Source: Acidimicrobiaceae bacterium (lineage in GTDB: Bacteria; Actinomycetota; Acidimicrobiia; Acidimicrobiales; Aldehydirespiratoraceae). Taken from it: a stretch of 48,249 bases of DNA. The stretch lies in assembly GCA_009843915.1 (NCBI GenBank), contig VYCM01000101.1:1-48249 (forward strand), given 5' to 3'. Positions 1 through 9,476 of this stretch are shown here, one piece after another. A program made the translations under genes and the position numbers. The notes below the pieces were generated by a model, which was given only the letters and a program-made list of their open reading frames with translations, was not told where the DNA came from and made no database searches. The stretch's first letter is position 1. Every line of letters begins with the position of its first letter.

Positions 1-857
1 TCGACGAGCTCGGCATCCAGGGCTCGCTGATGTTCCCGACGCTGGCCAGCCTGCTTGAGGAGCGGATGCGCGACGACCCCGACCTGACCCACGTCATCGT
101 CCACTCGCTCAATGAGTGGATCTACGACGAGTGGACGTTCAACTACCACGACCGGATCTTCGCCACCCCCATCATCACCCTGCCCATCGTGGAGAAGGCC
201 ATCGAGGAGTTGGAGTGGTGCTTGGACAAGGGCGCCCGCTGCATCCTGATCCGGCCGGCCCCGGCCTGGGGCCTGCGTGGGCCGCGCTCGCCGGGCCTGC
301 CCGAGTTCGATCCGTTCTGGGCCAGGGTGCAGGAGGCGGGCGTGCTGGTGGGCATGCACTCGTCGGACTCCGGGTATGCCGACCTGGCTTCGATCTGGGA
401 GGGCAAGACCGAGTTCCTGCCGTTCAAGCCCAACCCGTTGCGCCTGCTGGTGATGCAGAACCGGGCCATCAGCGACATGATGACCGCGATGATCTGCCAC
501 GGGGCCTTCACCCGGTTCCCGGACCTGCGCATCGCCACCATCGAGAACGGCGGCACGTGGGTGAAACCCCTGCTGGAGAAGCTGGAAGGCGTCTACAAGA
601 AGCTGCCCCAGGACTTCCCCGAGCATCCCCTGGCCGCCTTCCGGCGCAACGTCTACGTCAACCCGTTCTGGGAGGACGGGCTGGAGGGGCTGATCGACGT
701 GATGAGCCCCGACCGGATCCTGTTCGGCTCCGACTACCCCCATCCCGAGGGCTTGGGCGATCCGGTGAGCTTCTACGACGACCTGCCGTCGTCGCTGTCG
801 TCGGACGACACGGCCAAGATCATGGGCGGCAACCTGAAGGAACTGCTGGCGGTCTGA
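1..857 (+). CDS. Amidohydrolase (ACMSD-like, amidohydrolase_2), 5' truncated
   Basis: The reading frame is open from base 3, so the gene starts upstream of the window and the internal ATG at 30 is not its start. About 284 C-terminal residues are visible. They match the TIM-barrel amidohydrolase_2/ACMSD family of metal-dependent hydrolases and decarboxylases: a strand with VGMHSS (metal or active-site His), RIATIENGGTWV, and the late FGSDYPHPEG motif whose Asp is the usual metal ligand or base. It is clearly paralogous to the complete gene at 23598-24800, which shares ICHG, IENG and GSDYPH motifs in the same order. The substrate is unknown; in actinobacteria such genes often sit among acyl-CoA and P450 catabolic genes, as here. 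The CoA-transferase follows 27 bases downstream on the same strand. Confidence 0.85.
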   Translation, partial: DELGIQGSLMFPTLASLLEERMRDDPDLTHVIVHSLNEWIYDEWTFNYHDRIFATPIITLPIVEKAIEELEWCLDKGARCILIRPAPAWGLRGPRSPGLPEFDPFWARVQEAGVLVGMHSSDSGYADLASIWEGKTEFLPFKPNPLRLLVMQNRAISDMMTAMICHGAFTRFPDLRIATIENGGTWVKPLLEKLEGVYKKLPQDFPEHPLAAFRRNVYVNPFWEDGLEGLIDVMSPDRILFGSDYPHPEGLGDPVSFYDDLPSSLSSDDTAKIMGGNLKELLAV

Positions 858-884
858 CCGCGCCGCGAGCCTGAGGTGTCGGAC

Positions 885-2099
885 ATGTCGAGGCCCTTGG
901 AGGGCGTCAGGGTCGTCGAGGTCGCGTCCTGGATGTTCGTTCCCTCGGGCGGGTCGGTGCTGGTCGACTGGGGCGCCGACGTCATCAAGGTCGAGAACCC
1001 GGCCGGCGGCGACCCGCAACGGGGTCTGATCACTTCCGGGCTGATCCCCGCCGGCACCGTGAACTTCATGGTCGAGCAGCCCAACCGGGGGAAACGCTCG
1101 GTGGCGCTCAACATCGCCCACCCCGAAGGCCGTGAGGCCCTGCTGAAGCTGGTCGAGACAGCCGACGTGTTCCTCACCAACTACCTGGAGCCGGTGCGGC
1201 GTCGTCTGGGCATCGACAACGATGCGATCCGGGCCCGCAACCCGTCCATCGTCATCGCCCGTGGCACCGGGCAGGGACCGGCCGGTCCCGACGCGGAGAG
1301 GGGCGGCTTCGACGGGGCCTCGTTCTGGGCCCGGGGCGCGGTGGCCGCGGTGTTCCCGCCGGACGCGGCGGGCTGGCCCCAGGGTCAGCCCTCCCCGGCC
1401 TTCGGCGACGTGATGGGGGGCATGGCGCTGGCCGGCGCCATCGCGGCCGCGCTGCTCAAGCGGGAGCGCACCGGAGAGCCCAGCGTGATCGACGTGTCGC
1501 TGCTGGCCACCGCCATGTGGCAGGTCTCGCCGCTGGTGGTGGCGGCCAAGCTGTTCGGGCTCACCTCGCTGCCCCGGGGAGACCGGCGCAAGAACCCCAA
1601 TCCAGGGGTGGGCGTGTTCCGCACCGCCGACGACCGCTACATCAGCCTCATCCTGCTCCAGAGCGACCGGTACTGGGACGACTTCGCGGCCCGGCTGGAG
1701 CGGCCGATCCTGGTGGACGACGAGCGGTTCAACACCTCCGAGGCCCGCTCCAAGAACGGGCCGGAGTGCATCGACATCATCGACGAGGCCTTCGCCGGGC
1801 GCACCCTCGACGAGTGGAAGGAGCGACTGGCCGACTTCGAGGGGGTGTGGACCCCGTTCCAGACCCTGGCCGAGCTCTACGACGACCCCCAGGTGGTGGC
1901 CAACAACTACCTGCCCGCCATGGAGGACGCCGCCGGGAACCCGGTTCAGCTCGTGGCCAGCCCCGCCCAGTTCGACGAGACCCCGGTGGAAGTGGACCGG
2001 GCACCGGAGCTGGGAGAGCACACCGAGTTGGTGCTGGCCGAGCTCGGCATCGACTGGGACGAGATCGCCGCTCTCAAGTCCCGCGGAGCCATCCTCTAG
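885..2099 (+). CDS. CoA-transferase family III (CaiB/BaiF type)
   Basis: The 404-residue product resembles family III CoA-transferases, which move CoA between carboxylic acids through an Asp-bound anhydride. Family signs are the start RPLEGVRVVEVASWMFVPSG, the WGADVIKVENPAGGDP stretch, VALNI, and GFDGASFWARG, which carries the probable catalytic Asp near residue 143. An in-frame GTG at 876 is possible, but ATG 885 is preferred because a good ribosome-binding site (GAGGTG, 873-878) sits at normal spacing and the family N-terminus begins here. The P450 gene starts 2 bases after its stop, so the two are probably co-transcribed and translationally coupled. A role in activating a carboxylic acid made by the neighbouring hydrolase or P450 is inference. 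Confidence 0.88.
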   Translation: MSRPLEGVRVVEVASWMFVPSGGSVLVDWGADVIKVENPAGGDPQRGLITSGLIPAGTVNFMVEQPNRGKRSVALNIAHPEGREALLKLVETADVFLTNYLEPVRRRLGIDNDAIRARNPSIVIARGTGQGPAGPDAERGGFDGASFWARGAVAAVFPPDAAGWPQGQPSPAFGDVMGGMALAGAIAAALLKRERTGEPSVIDVSLLATAMWQVSPLVVAAKLFGLTSLPRGDRRKNPNPGVGVFRTADDRYISLILLQSDRYWDDFAARLERPILVDDERFNTSEARSKNGPECIDIIDEAFAGRTLDEWKERLADFEGVWTPFQTLAELYDDPQVVANNYLPAMEDAAGNPVQLVASPAQFDETPVEVDRAPELGEHTELVLAELGIDWDEIAALKSRGAIL

Positions 2100-2101
2100 G
2101 C

Positions 2102-3313
2102 ATGGAGAGCGCCGACGTGGAGGCCGAGATGGACTACTCGGCGCCTCCCTACGACCAGTGGGACTCGGCGCAGCCTTACGGCCAGTGGGACCATGCCCGC
2201 CGGCACTGCCCGGTCATCCGGGAGGAGGGGTTCAGCCTCACTGAGGATCCGGCGCTGCCGCGGTTCACGGTCACGACTTTCGACAACGCCGACCATGTGC
2301 TGCGGGACTGGCGCTCGTTCTCGGCGTCGATCAACGGCGAGGTCATGCGGCCCTATATGGGGGAGCTGATGCTCGGGCTCGACGGCGACGAGCATCGCCG
2401 CTACCGCAACCTGGTGGCCTACGCCTTCCGCCGCTCGACGCTGGAGCGGTGGCGGGGCGAGCTGGTAGAGCCCGTGATCGAGACGCTGCTGGACGCCATC
2501 GCCCCGGCCGGGCGGGCCGACCTGGTCGACCAGGTCACCAGCAAGTTCCCGGTGCAGGTGATCTGCGGGATCGTGGGCGTACCCACCAAGGACCACGAAC
2601 AGTTCAACGATTGGGCCATGCGAATCAACTACGGGCCGCTGTACCCCGAGGAGGGACGGGCCGCGTCCCAGGCCATGCGCGACTACCTGGAGCCGTTGGT
2701 GGAAGCCAGACGGACTGAGCCCACCGGCGACCTGCTGTCGGAGCTGGTACACGCTGAGATCGACGGTGCCCGGCTCACCGACGAGAAGATCTACGGGTTC
2801 CTGCGCCTGCTGCTGCCGGCCGGGGCCGAGACCACCTACCGGGCCTTCGGATCCTGCCTGCTGGCCCTGCTGGAGCGTCCCGAGGCGATGTCCCGGGTGC
2901 TGGCCGACCGGTCGCTGGTGCCGGCCGCGGTGGAGGAGACCCTGCGCTGGGAGACGTCGGTCACGATGGTGGCCCGGGTGGCGACGACCGACATCGAGAT
3001 CGGCGGCTGCCCGGTGCCGGCGGGGTCGTCCGTCTCGATCATCAACGGCTCAGCGTCACGCGACGAGGCCCGATGGGCCGACCCCGCCGAGTGGGATCTG
3101 GATCGCGCGCCCCAGCAGCACATGGCCTTCGGCACCGGGCCGCACCAGTGCCTCGGCATGCACCTGGCCCGCATGGAACTTGAGGTGGGGATCAACGCCG
3201 TGCTCGACCGCCTGCCCAACCTGCGCCTCGACCCGGGCGCCGAGGCACCGACCATCAGCGGCTACGCCTTCCGCGGCCCGCAGGAGTTGGCCGTCCTCTT
3301 CGACCCGTCCTGA
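2102..3313 (+). CDS. Cytochrome P450
   Basis: The 403-residue soluble bacterial P450 has the three diagnostic motifs. The I-helix oxygen-activation motif AGAETT is at about 240-245, with Glu where Asp is more common. The K-helix ExxR (ETLR) is at 279-282, and the haem loop FGTGPHQCLG has the axial Cys at 350. The start is ATG 2102, two bases after the stop of the CoA-transferase. The frame stays open upstream, but that part overlaps the CoA-transferase and is not P450-like. No ferredoxin or ferredoxin reductase gene is visible nearby, so electrons must come from elsewhere. It ends 12 bases from the convergent acyl-CoA dehydrogenase. The substrate is unknown; the context suggests a hydrophobic alicyclic or steroid-like acid. 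Confidence 0.93.
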   Translation: MESADVEAEMDYSAPPYDQWDSAQPYGQWDHARRHCPVIREEGFSLTEDPALPRFTVTTFDNADHVLRDWRSFSASINGEVMRPYMGELMLGLDGDEHRRYRNLVAYAFRRSTLERWRGELVEPVIETLLDAIAPAGRADLVDQVTSKFPVQVICGIVGVPTKDHEQFNDWAMRINYGPLYPEEGRAASQAMRDYLEPLVEARRTEPTGDLLSELVHAEIDGARLTDEKIYGFLRLLLPAGAETTYRAFGSCLLALLERPEAMSRVLADRSLVPAAVEETLRWETSVTMVARVATTDIEIGGCPVPAGSSVSIINGSASRDEARWADPAEWDLDRAPQQHMAFGTGPHQCLGMHLARMELEVGINAVLDRLPNLRLDPGAEAPTISGYAFRGPQELAVLFDPS

Positions 3314-3325
3314 ACACGCCCTGAG

Positions 3326-4447
3326 CTAGGCGGCGCTGGACTGGAGGGCGAGGCGGGCGACCTTGCGGCGGTGCTGGGAGGCCGAGCCGAAGTGGAGCTC
3401 GCCGACCTTGGCCCGGCGCAGGAACAGGTGAAGGTCGTGCTCCCAGGTGTAGCCGATCCCGCCTGCGAGCTGCAGGCCGTCCTGGACGCATCGACGCTGG
3501 GCCTCGCCCGCGGCCGCCTTGGCCATCGACGCGGCCAGGGTGCGGTCCGGGTGATCCTCGGCCAGGGTCAGGGCCGCGTAGTAGACGAGCACCCGGGCCC
3601 GCTCGATGTCGCGGTACATGTTGGCCAGCTTGTGCTTGACGGCCTGGAACGAGCCGATGGGCACGCCGAACTGGATGCGCTCCTTGGCGTAGGCGTTGAT
3701 GATGTCGAAGATCCGCTGGCAGGCCCCCAGCGTGACCGCGGCGACTGCGGTCACCGACTCCTCCAGCGCCCGGCGGATCGCGTCGCTGGCGTCGCCGTCT
3801 CCGAGCAGTCGCACCGCCGGCACCCGGACCCCGTCGAGGGTGATGGTGGCGTGGCGGACGCCAGGGTCGACGGGGATGCCCTCGACGGCCTGGACCGAAG
3901 AGCCCGGCACCAGGACTACCCGCAACTCGCCTTCGATCCGGACCGCGACCGCGATCTCGTCGGCTGTGGCCCCGTCGAGCACGTAGTGCTTCGTGCCTTC
4001 CAGAACTAGATCGTCGCCGCTCCGGCGACCGGTGGCGCTCACCTCTGCCGGATCCCAGGTTCCGGCACCCTCGTCGACCGCGATCGTGCCTGTGGTCTGG
4101 CCCGCGGCCACTGGCGCCAGCAGCTCGGCGGCCTGGCCCGGTCCGGCTGCCTCGGCAATCAGCGGCGCGAACTGGGTGACGGTGGACATGAACGGCCCCG
4201 GTGCGGCGTGGCGGCCCGACTCCTCCAGCACGATGGCCAGCTCCACCCAGCCGTAGCCCAGGCCGTCGGCCTCCTCCGGCAGGGCCATGGCCGGCCACTC
4301 CAGGCCCACCAGCGTCTGCCAGAAGTCGGCGGCATCTTTCTGGCCGTCCGCAACCGCCCTGGCCAACTCGGGCGGCGCCTCGGCGTCGAGAATGTCGCGC
4401 ACCGCCCGCTGGAGCTCCAGCTGGTCCTCGGTGAACTCGAACTCCAT
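3326..4447 (-). CDS. Acyl-CoA dehydrogenase, FadE28-like subunit
   Basis: The 373-residue protein has the acyl-CoA dehydrogenase fold: N-terminal FTEDQLELQRAVRDIL, a middle beta domain, and a C-terminal helical domain with FGVPIGSFQAVKHKLANMY and GGIGYTWEHDLHLFLRRA. That ending is typical of the smaller, degenerate partner in heteromeric actinobacterial dehydrogenases such as FadE28/ChsE1, where FAD and the catalytic residue are split between two subunits. It lies 4 bases downstream of a second dehydrogenase gene (4452-5654) on the same strand, so the two probably form an alpha2beta2 complex. The reaction would be alpha,beta-desaturation of an acyl-CoA. The heteromer is inferred from adjacency and motif type. 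Confidence 0.9.
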   Translation of the reverse strand: MEFEFTEDQLELQRAVRDILDAEAPPELARAVADGQKDAADFWQTLVGLEWPAMALPEEADGLGYGWVELAIVLEESGRHAAPGPFMSTVTQFAPLIAEAAGPGQAAELLAPVAAGQTTGTIAVDEGAGTWDPAEVSATGRRSGDDLVLEGTKHYVLDGATADEIAVAVRIEGELRVVLVPGSSVQAVEGIPVDPGVRHATITLDGVRVPAVRLLGDGDASDAIRRALEESVTAVAAVTLGACQRIFDIINAYAKERIQFGVPIGSFQAVKHKLANMYRDIERARVLVYYAALTLAEDHPDRTLAASMAKAAAGEAQRRCVQDGLQLAGGIGYTWEHDLHLFLRRAKVGELHFGSASQHRRKVARLALQSSAA

Positions 4448-4451
4448 CGCT

Positions 4452-5654
4452 CTAACCCCTGGGCTGGCCGAGCACGCGCTCGGCGATGATGTTGCGATGG
4501 ATCTCGCTGGTTCCCCCGCTGATGGTGCCAGCGAATGTGAACCAGTACCGGTCGGCCCACGACAGCGCCGAGCGGTCGCTCTCGTAGGGCGACTGCGCGC
4601 CCGGTGGCACGGTGCGGTCCAGCGCGGCCGGGCCCAGCGACTCCAGCATCAAGAGCGCCAGCTTTTGCTGGGCCTCAGATCCCAGCAGCTTCAGCAGCGA
4701 CTGGTCGGCCACGTGCAGGCCTCTCTGGCTGCGGGCCAGTTGACGCTGGCCCAGCAGGCGCAGGGACCAGGAGTCCATGATCGAGCTTCCCAGCCCATCG
4801 AGCACCACGGGATCGTCGGCCGCGCCCGCACCGGCCCCGTCGTTCAACTGCGACAGCATGGCGTCCAGCATCTGGTCGAGGCCCTGCGACCACAGGATCC
4901 ACAACATCTCGCGCTCATGGGCCAGTGAGCCGGTGCAGACCCGCCAGCCGTCGTTGAGCTCACCGACCAGATTCTCAGCAGGAACCTCCACGTCATCGAA
5001 GAACACCTCGTTGAAGTCGGGCTGCCGGGCCGTGATGTCCTGGAACGGCCGGCGTTCCAGACCGGGCGTGTCGGTCTCGATGATCAGCGCCGAGATGCCT
5101 TTGTGCTTGGGCACATCGGGATCGGTGCGCACGAAGGCCAGCAGGACGTCGGCGTGATGGGCCCCGGAGGTCCACACCTTCTGGCCGTTGACGATGAAGC
5201 GGTCGCCGTCGAGAACGGCCCGGGTGGACAGCCCGGCCAGGTCGCTGCCCGCGCCCGGCTCGCTCATGCCCAGCGCGGCGGTCCGCTCCGCCCGCATGAT
5301 CGGCACGGCCCAGCGGTGCTTCTGCTCCTCGGTGCCGAAGGTGATGATCGAGGCGCTGACGATGCCCAGACCCTGGGGGTTGAAGCTCTGGGTCACCCGG
5401 CGCCGGCCCAGCTCCTCCCAGTACACCGCCTGCTCGTAGAGGCTGGCGTTTCGGCCGCCGAACTCGGGCGGGTATCCCGGCACCAGCCAGCCGTCGTCGA
5501 ACATGCGGCGCTGGTATTCCCGAGCCCAGGCCGGGATGTCGCCGCTCGACCGCGGCCGCACGGTCGTGGAGGCCGGGTCGGGGAGGTTGGCGTCGAGCCA
5601 GGCCGAGAACTCGGCCCTGAACGCCTCGACCTCTGAGGTGTAGGTCAGCCGCAC
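4452..5654 (-). CDS. Acyl-CoA dehydrogenase, FadE29-like subunit
   Basis: This 400-residue dehydrogenase is the first gene of the leftward pair. The N-terminus resembles FadE29-type subunits (EVEAFRAEFSAWLDANLP). FAD and substrate motifs are ALGMSEPGAGSDLAGL and GQKVWTSGAHHADVLL, and the C-terminus has SGGTSEIHRNIIAERVLG. At the usual position of the catalytic Glu in medium-chain enzymes the sequence reads TFAGT rather than YEGT, so the base must be elsewhere, as in several actinobacterial two-subunit enzymes. The start is ATG at 5654. The gene diverges from the ABC importer at 5819 across about 164 bases. Desaturation of a branched or ring-bearing acyl-CoA is inferred from context. Confidence 0.9.
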   Translation of the reverse strand: MRLTYTSEVEAFRAEFSAWLDANLPDPASTTVRPRSSGDIPAWAREYQRRMFDDGWLVPGYPPEFGGRNASLYEQAVYWEELGRRRVTQSFNPQGLGIVSASIITFGTEEQKHRWAVPIMRAERTAALGMSEPGAGSDLAGLSTRAVLDGDRFIVNGQKVWTSGAHHADVLLAFVRTDPDVPKHKGISALIIETDTPGLERRPFQDITARQPDFNEVFFDDVEVPAENLVGELNDGWRVCTGSLAHEREMLWILWSQGLDQMLDAMLSQLNDGAGAGAADDPVVLDGLGSSIMDSWSLRLLGQRQLARSQRGLHVADQSLLKLLGSEAQQKLALLMLESLGPAALDRTVPPGAQSPYESDRSALSWADRYWFTFAGTISGGTSEIHRNIIAERVLGQPRG

Positions 5655-5818
5655 ACCGTCCCCCGGGCGTTCACCGGAGCGACTGTATCGGCAAGCCGTC
5701 AGAGGCCGAAGGGATGGCTCCGTCTAGCATCAGCGATGGGAAGGCTTCTGACCGCGGCGCGAGTCGCCCTGACCCGCGCCGGGACGGCAGTATGGCGGCG
5801 CGACACCTAGGGGGACTC
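5655..5818. promoter_or_regulatory. Divergent intergenic region, dehydrogenase pair / ABC importer
   Basis: This 164-base gap separates the leftward acyl-CoA dehydrogenases from the rightward importer operon, so it must hold promoters for both. I cannot identify convincing -35/-10 pairs in the G+C-rich sequence. A purine-rich ribosome-binding site (AGGGGGA, about 5809-5815) precedes the importer ATG. Confidence 0.4.
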
Positions 5819-7378
5819 ATGAACCGAGGCCGACGCACACTCACAGCCCTCTGCGCCATAGCCATGCTGGCCGCGGCCTGCGGCAACAGCCCCAGCGGCG
5901 ACGGAGTCTCCCCGACCCCCGACCCGACCCCCGACCCGGCCGCACCGACTACGGCCGCACCGACCGCGGCCGCGCCGGATGCTCCCAGCGAGGAGCCCGC
6001 TCCGGAGCCGACCGAGACCGTCGAGGCGACCCCGGACGCTCCCGACGGGGCTCCTGAGCCTGACGCCACCGGTGACGAGGCACCCGAATCCGCGGAATCG
6101 ACTACCACTGTGGCCGTGGAGGTCGTCGTCGACGAGCCGGTCGACCCCTACCCGGAGCGCCACACGTTCGTGGCCCTCGAGGGCGTGCCCGGAGTCACCG
6201 ACGACGAGATCCGGGTGTCGGTCGTGGGTATCAAGCAGAACAACCCGCTGGGCACCTGCATCCTCGACTGCTTCGTCACCGGGATCCAGGCCTACTTCGA
6301 CTACGTCAACGACTCGGGGGGTGTCTACGGCCGCAATCTGGTCATCGACGAGATCCTCGACGACGAGCTGTTCCGCAACCAGGAGCACGCCCTGAAGATC
6401 ATCGCCGACAACAGCAGTCTGGCCGCGTTCCAGGCGACCCTCCTTCCCTCGGGGTGGGGCGACCTCAACGACGCAGGGGTTCCGACCTTCGTGTGGAACA
6501 TCCACGGCGCCGACGCCGTCAACCGCGACAACATCTTCGGCAACCATGTGATCGGGTGCCCCACCTGCACCATCCGGAGCTTCGTCTGGATCGCGTCCCA
6601 GGCCGGCGCGACCCGGGTCGGGCTGCTCGGATACGGCATCACCGAGACATCCATGGTGTGCGCCAAGGCCTTCGCCGACTCGATCGATCTCTACGGGCCT
6701 GCGCTCGGTATGGAGGTCGCCTACTTCAACGACAACATGGCCTACGGCCTGCCCAACGGCATCGGGCCCGAGGTGACCCAGATGATCGACGCCGGTGTCG
6801 ATTTCATCGCCACCTGCATGGACCTGAACGCCATGCTGACCCTGGCCCAGGAACTCGAGCGCCAAGGCGCGAGAGACCAGATCACGCTGCTCCATCCGAA
6901 CTCCTACAACTATGAGTTCGTGGCGGCGGCGGGCGATCTGTTCGACGGCGACTACGCCCTGCTGGTGTTCGCCGCGTTCGAGTACGACGTGGACAGCCCG
7001 CTGCGCCACGCCTACGACCAGTGGGTGCCGGCCGACGGAGGCCCGGTGGCCGAGCAGACGCTGGTCGGCTGGATCAACGCCGACCTGTTCGTCACCGGGC
7101 TGCTGGAGGCAGGACCCGAATACGACCGGCAGTCCATCATCGACTCGCTCAACCAGATCACCTACAGCGCGGGTGGCCTGATCAACCCCGTCGACTGGAG
7201 CCGCCAGCACACCGCGGTCGAGCCGTTCGTCTACGACTATGCGTACGAGCTTCACTGCACCTCCTCGGTGCGTATCGAGGGCGGGGAATTCGTCGGGTTC
7301 CAGCCCGCTCCGTGGATGTGCTGGCCCGGCGACACCGAGGAATGGTCCGAGCCGACGCCCACCGACTTCGCAGCCTGA
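5819..7378 (+). CDS. ABC importer substrate-binding lipoprotein (LivJ-like)
   Basis: The 519-residue lipoprotein belongs to the type I periplasmic-binding fold used by branched-chain-amino-acid-type importers. The signal peptide ends in a lipobox (MLAAAC, Cys at about residue 21). A Pro/Thr/Ala/Glu-rich, probably disordered linker of roughly 90 residues follows, longer than usual. The binding domain begins near ERHTFVALEG and contains the family strands DDEIRVSVVG and AYFDYVNDSGGVYGR. ATG 5819 was chosen over upstream in-frame starts because it directly precedes the signal peptide and has a ribosome-binding site. It heads the operon with the permease (7425) and ATPases. Many importers of this family carry aromatic acids, amides or other carboxylates rather than amino acids, which would fit the surrounding catabolic genes. 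Confidence 0.9.
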   Translation: MNRGRRTLTALCAIAMLAAACGNSPSGDGVSPTPDPTPDPAAPTTAAPTAAAPDAPSEEPAPEPTETVEATPDAPDGAPEPDATGDEAPESAESTTTVAVEVVVDEPVDPYPERHTFVALEGVPGVTDDEIRVSVVGIKQNNPLGTCILDCFVTGIQAYFDYVNDSGGVYGRNLVIDEILDDELFRNQEHALKIIADNSSLAAFQATLLPSGWGDLNDAGVPTFVWNIHGADAVNRDNIFGNHVIGCPTCTIRSFVWIASQAGATRVGLLGYGITETSMVCAKAFADSIDLYGPALGMEVAYFNDNMAYGLPNGIGPEVTQMIDAGVDFIATCMDLNAMLTLAQELERQGARDQITLLHPNSYNYEFVAAAGDLFDGDYALLVFAAFEYDVDSPLRHAYDQWVPADGGPVAEQTLVGWINADLFVTGLLEAGPEYDRQSIIDSLNQITYSAGGLINPVDWSRQHTAVEPFVYDYAYELHCTSSVRIEGGEFVGFQPAPWMCWPGDTEEWSEPTPTDFAA

Positions 7379-7424
7379 CCCCGGCACGCTCGCTTGACCG
7401 CAACCGAGCCTTGAGCGCCGCAGT

Positions 7425-9476
7425 GTGATCCTCGCTTCCGGGTTCTTCGAGGACCTCTTCCGAGGCATCTTGCAGGGCACGCCCCCCGGAGCGGTCTACG
7501 CGCTCATCGCCCTGGGCTTCGTGCTCACCTACAAGACCTCCGGCGTGTTCAACCTGGCGTTCGGCGCTCAGGCCTACATCTCGGCCGCCATGTACTTCAA
7601 GGTCCACAGCGTGTGGGGCTGGCCCAAGTGGGCGGCCCTGCTCGTGTCGGTGTTCGTGCTGGCGCCGCTGGTGGGCCTGGTGCTCGAGCGAGCCATCTTC
7701 CGCCACCTCCGCACCGCCTCGGCGGTGTCGAAGCTGGTCGTCACCATCGGTCTCAGCGTGGCCCTGCCCGAGATCTTCAATTGGGCAGCCCGGTTCAGTG
7801 CCGTCGCCGGGCGACAGATAACCGGCATCGTGCCCGACGGCGCCGGCGTGTACTACGACCCGTTCGGGGTCTACCGCTTCAACCGCGACGAGTTGGCCAT
7901 GATGGCGGTGGCGCTCGCCGGCACGCTGCTCCTGGCCGCCCTGTTCCGCTTCACAATGATGGGCCTCTCGATGCGGGCGGTGGTGGAGAGTCCCCGCATG
8001 ACCGAGCTGAGCGGGATAAACGCCAACCGGGTCTCGGCCTTCGCCTGGGCCCTGTCGAGCACGTTCGCGGGCATGGCCGGCGTGCTGATCGCGCCCCGGT
8101 TCAACTCGCTCAGCTCGGGGGACTACTTCACCCTGGTGATCATCGCGGTGGCCGCAGCAGCCACAGGACTGCTCATCAGCCTGCCCCGGGCCCTGCTGGG
8201 CGGGCTGGGGCTGGGGTGGTTCATCGCCGTGTTCAACACCTTCCTGCCCGGACTGGCCGACGACCACACCTGGCTGCGGCCCTTCCAGGAGAATCTCACC
8301 CCGTCGCTGCCGTTCGTGGTGCTGTTCGCCATCCTCGTGCTTTGGCGCGCCGTCGGCCGGCAGCGCGAGGCATCCGATCCCCTGGCCGGCGTGGATCCCC
8401 CGCCGCCGGCGTTGGCCGCCCTCGAGCGCCACCCAAAGCTGACGCTGTTCACCCGGCTGTTCGGGGTGTTCTTCGTGACCGTCGTCGGGTTGGTGGTGTG
8501 GTTCCGGGCCGACGTCCTCTGGATGAGCCTCGTGACGAAGGCAGTGATCATCGCGCTCATCTACCTGTCGGTCACTGTCATCACCGGCATGGGCGGCCAG
8601 ATATCGCTGTGCCAGGGGACGTTCGCGGCCATCGGAGGCTTCACCGTCTTCCAGATGGCAGACCGGTTCAACATGTCGGTACTGGCCGCGGCGCTGATCG
8701 GGGCGGCGCTGGCCGCAGTAGTCGGAGCGCTGCTGTCACTTCCAGTTCTGCGGTTGGGGGGAGTGTGGCTCGCCATCGCCACGCTGGCGTTCGCCTTCTT
8801 CTTCGACGCGGTGATGGTGAAGTTCTCCTGGGTGGGCGGGGGAAGCACCGCCCTGCTCACCGGCACCCAGGTGCCCCGCCCGCTGATCGGACCGATCGAC
8901 TTCGCCAGCGACCGAGCCTTCCTGGTGCTGGCGGTGGTGGCGCTGGTGGTGGTGTCGGTAGTGGTGATACAGCTGCGCGAGGGCACGATCGGGCGCACTC
9001 TGGCCGCCCTCCGGGGCAGCGAGGTGGCTGCCGCGTCGATCGGCATCTCCGCGGCTCGGGCCCGGATCGTCGCCTTCGCGGTGTCGGCCGCCATCGCCGG
9101 GTTGGGCGGAGCGCTGCTGGCGATGCATCAGCAGAATGTGAACTACGCGCTCAACTTTGCTCCAATCGTCGCGTTGTTCTGGCTGGTGGTGGTGGTCGCG
9201 CTCGGGTCTCGCACCGTGGAGGGAGCCATTCAGGCCGGTGCGGCCTTCGCCCTGTTCGAGCCGCTGATACTCCAGGGCGAGCTGCTCGGCTGGATCGTGC
9301 GGGGGGAGGAGCGTCTCCCTGAGTTCTTCCCGCTGTCGGGCAACTGGCGGCTGATCCTGTTCGGTCTCATGGCCATGCAGTTCGCCCGCCATCCCGAGGG
9401 CCTGGTGGAGCACGGCAAGCGGCGTTCGGCTACCCGCATCAACGGCTGGCTCGAAGCCCGGGAGGCTCGAGCATGA
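7425..9476 (+). CDS. Fused branched-chain-type ABC permease (LivH-LivM)
   Basis: This 683-residue membrane protein joins both permease subunits of a Liv-type importer. Residues 1 to about 300 are LivH-like (ALIALGFVLTYKTSGVFNLA, then many hydrophobic helices). Residues from about 350 on are LivM-like (ITGMGGQISLCQGTFAAIGG; later AAASIGISAARARIVAFAVS, the cytoplasmic coupling region). A hydrophilic linker near 300-330 (VGRQREASDPLAGVDPPPPA) joins the halves. The start is GTG 7425, 46 bases after the lipoprotein stop. The last four bases (ATGA) overlap the next ATPase gene, indicating translational coupling. Family fusions of this kind are known. The transported solute is unknown. Confidence 0.92.
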   Translation: MILASGFFEDLFRGILQGTPPGAVYALIALGFVLTYKTSGVFNLAFGAQAYISAAMYFKVHSVWGWPKWAALLVSVFVLAPLVGLVLERAIFRHLRTASAVSKLVVTIGLSVALPEIFNWAARFSAVAGRQITGIVPDGAGVYYDPFGVYRFNRDELAMMAVALAGTLLLAALFRFTMMGLSMRAVVESPRMTELSGINANRVSAFAWALSSTFAGMAGVLIAPRFNSLSSGDYFTLVIIAVAAAATGLLISLPRALLGGLGLGWFIAVFNTFLPGLADDHTWLRPFQENLTPSLPFVVLFAILVLWRAVGRQREASDPLAGVDPPPPALAALERHPKLTLFTRLFGVFFVTVVGLVVWFRADVLWMSLVTKAVIIALIYLSVTVITGMGGQISLCQGTFAAIGGFTVFQMADRFNMSVLAAALIGAALAAVVGALLSLPVLRLGGVWLAIATLAFAFFFDAVMVKFSWVGGGSTALLTGTQVPRPLIGPIDFASDRAFLVLAVVALVVVSVVVIQLREGTIGRTLAALRGSEVAAASIGISAARARIVAFAVSAAIAGLGGALLAMHQQNVNYALNFAPIVALFWLVVVVALGSRTVEGAIQAGAAFALFEPLILQGELLGWIVRGEERLPEFFPLSGNWRLILFGLMAMQFARHPEGLVEHGKRRSATRINGWLEAREARA

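Noticed and set aside
5807..7480. A 557-codon open frame on the minus strand
   Set aside because: Antisense to the lipoprotein gene and lacking any recognisable domain.
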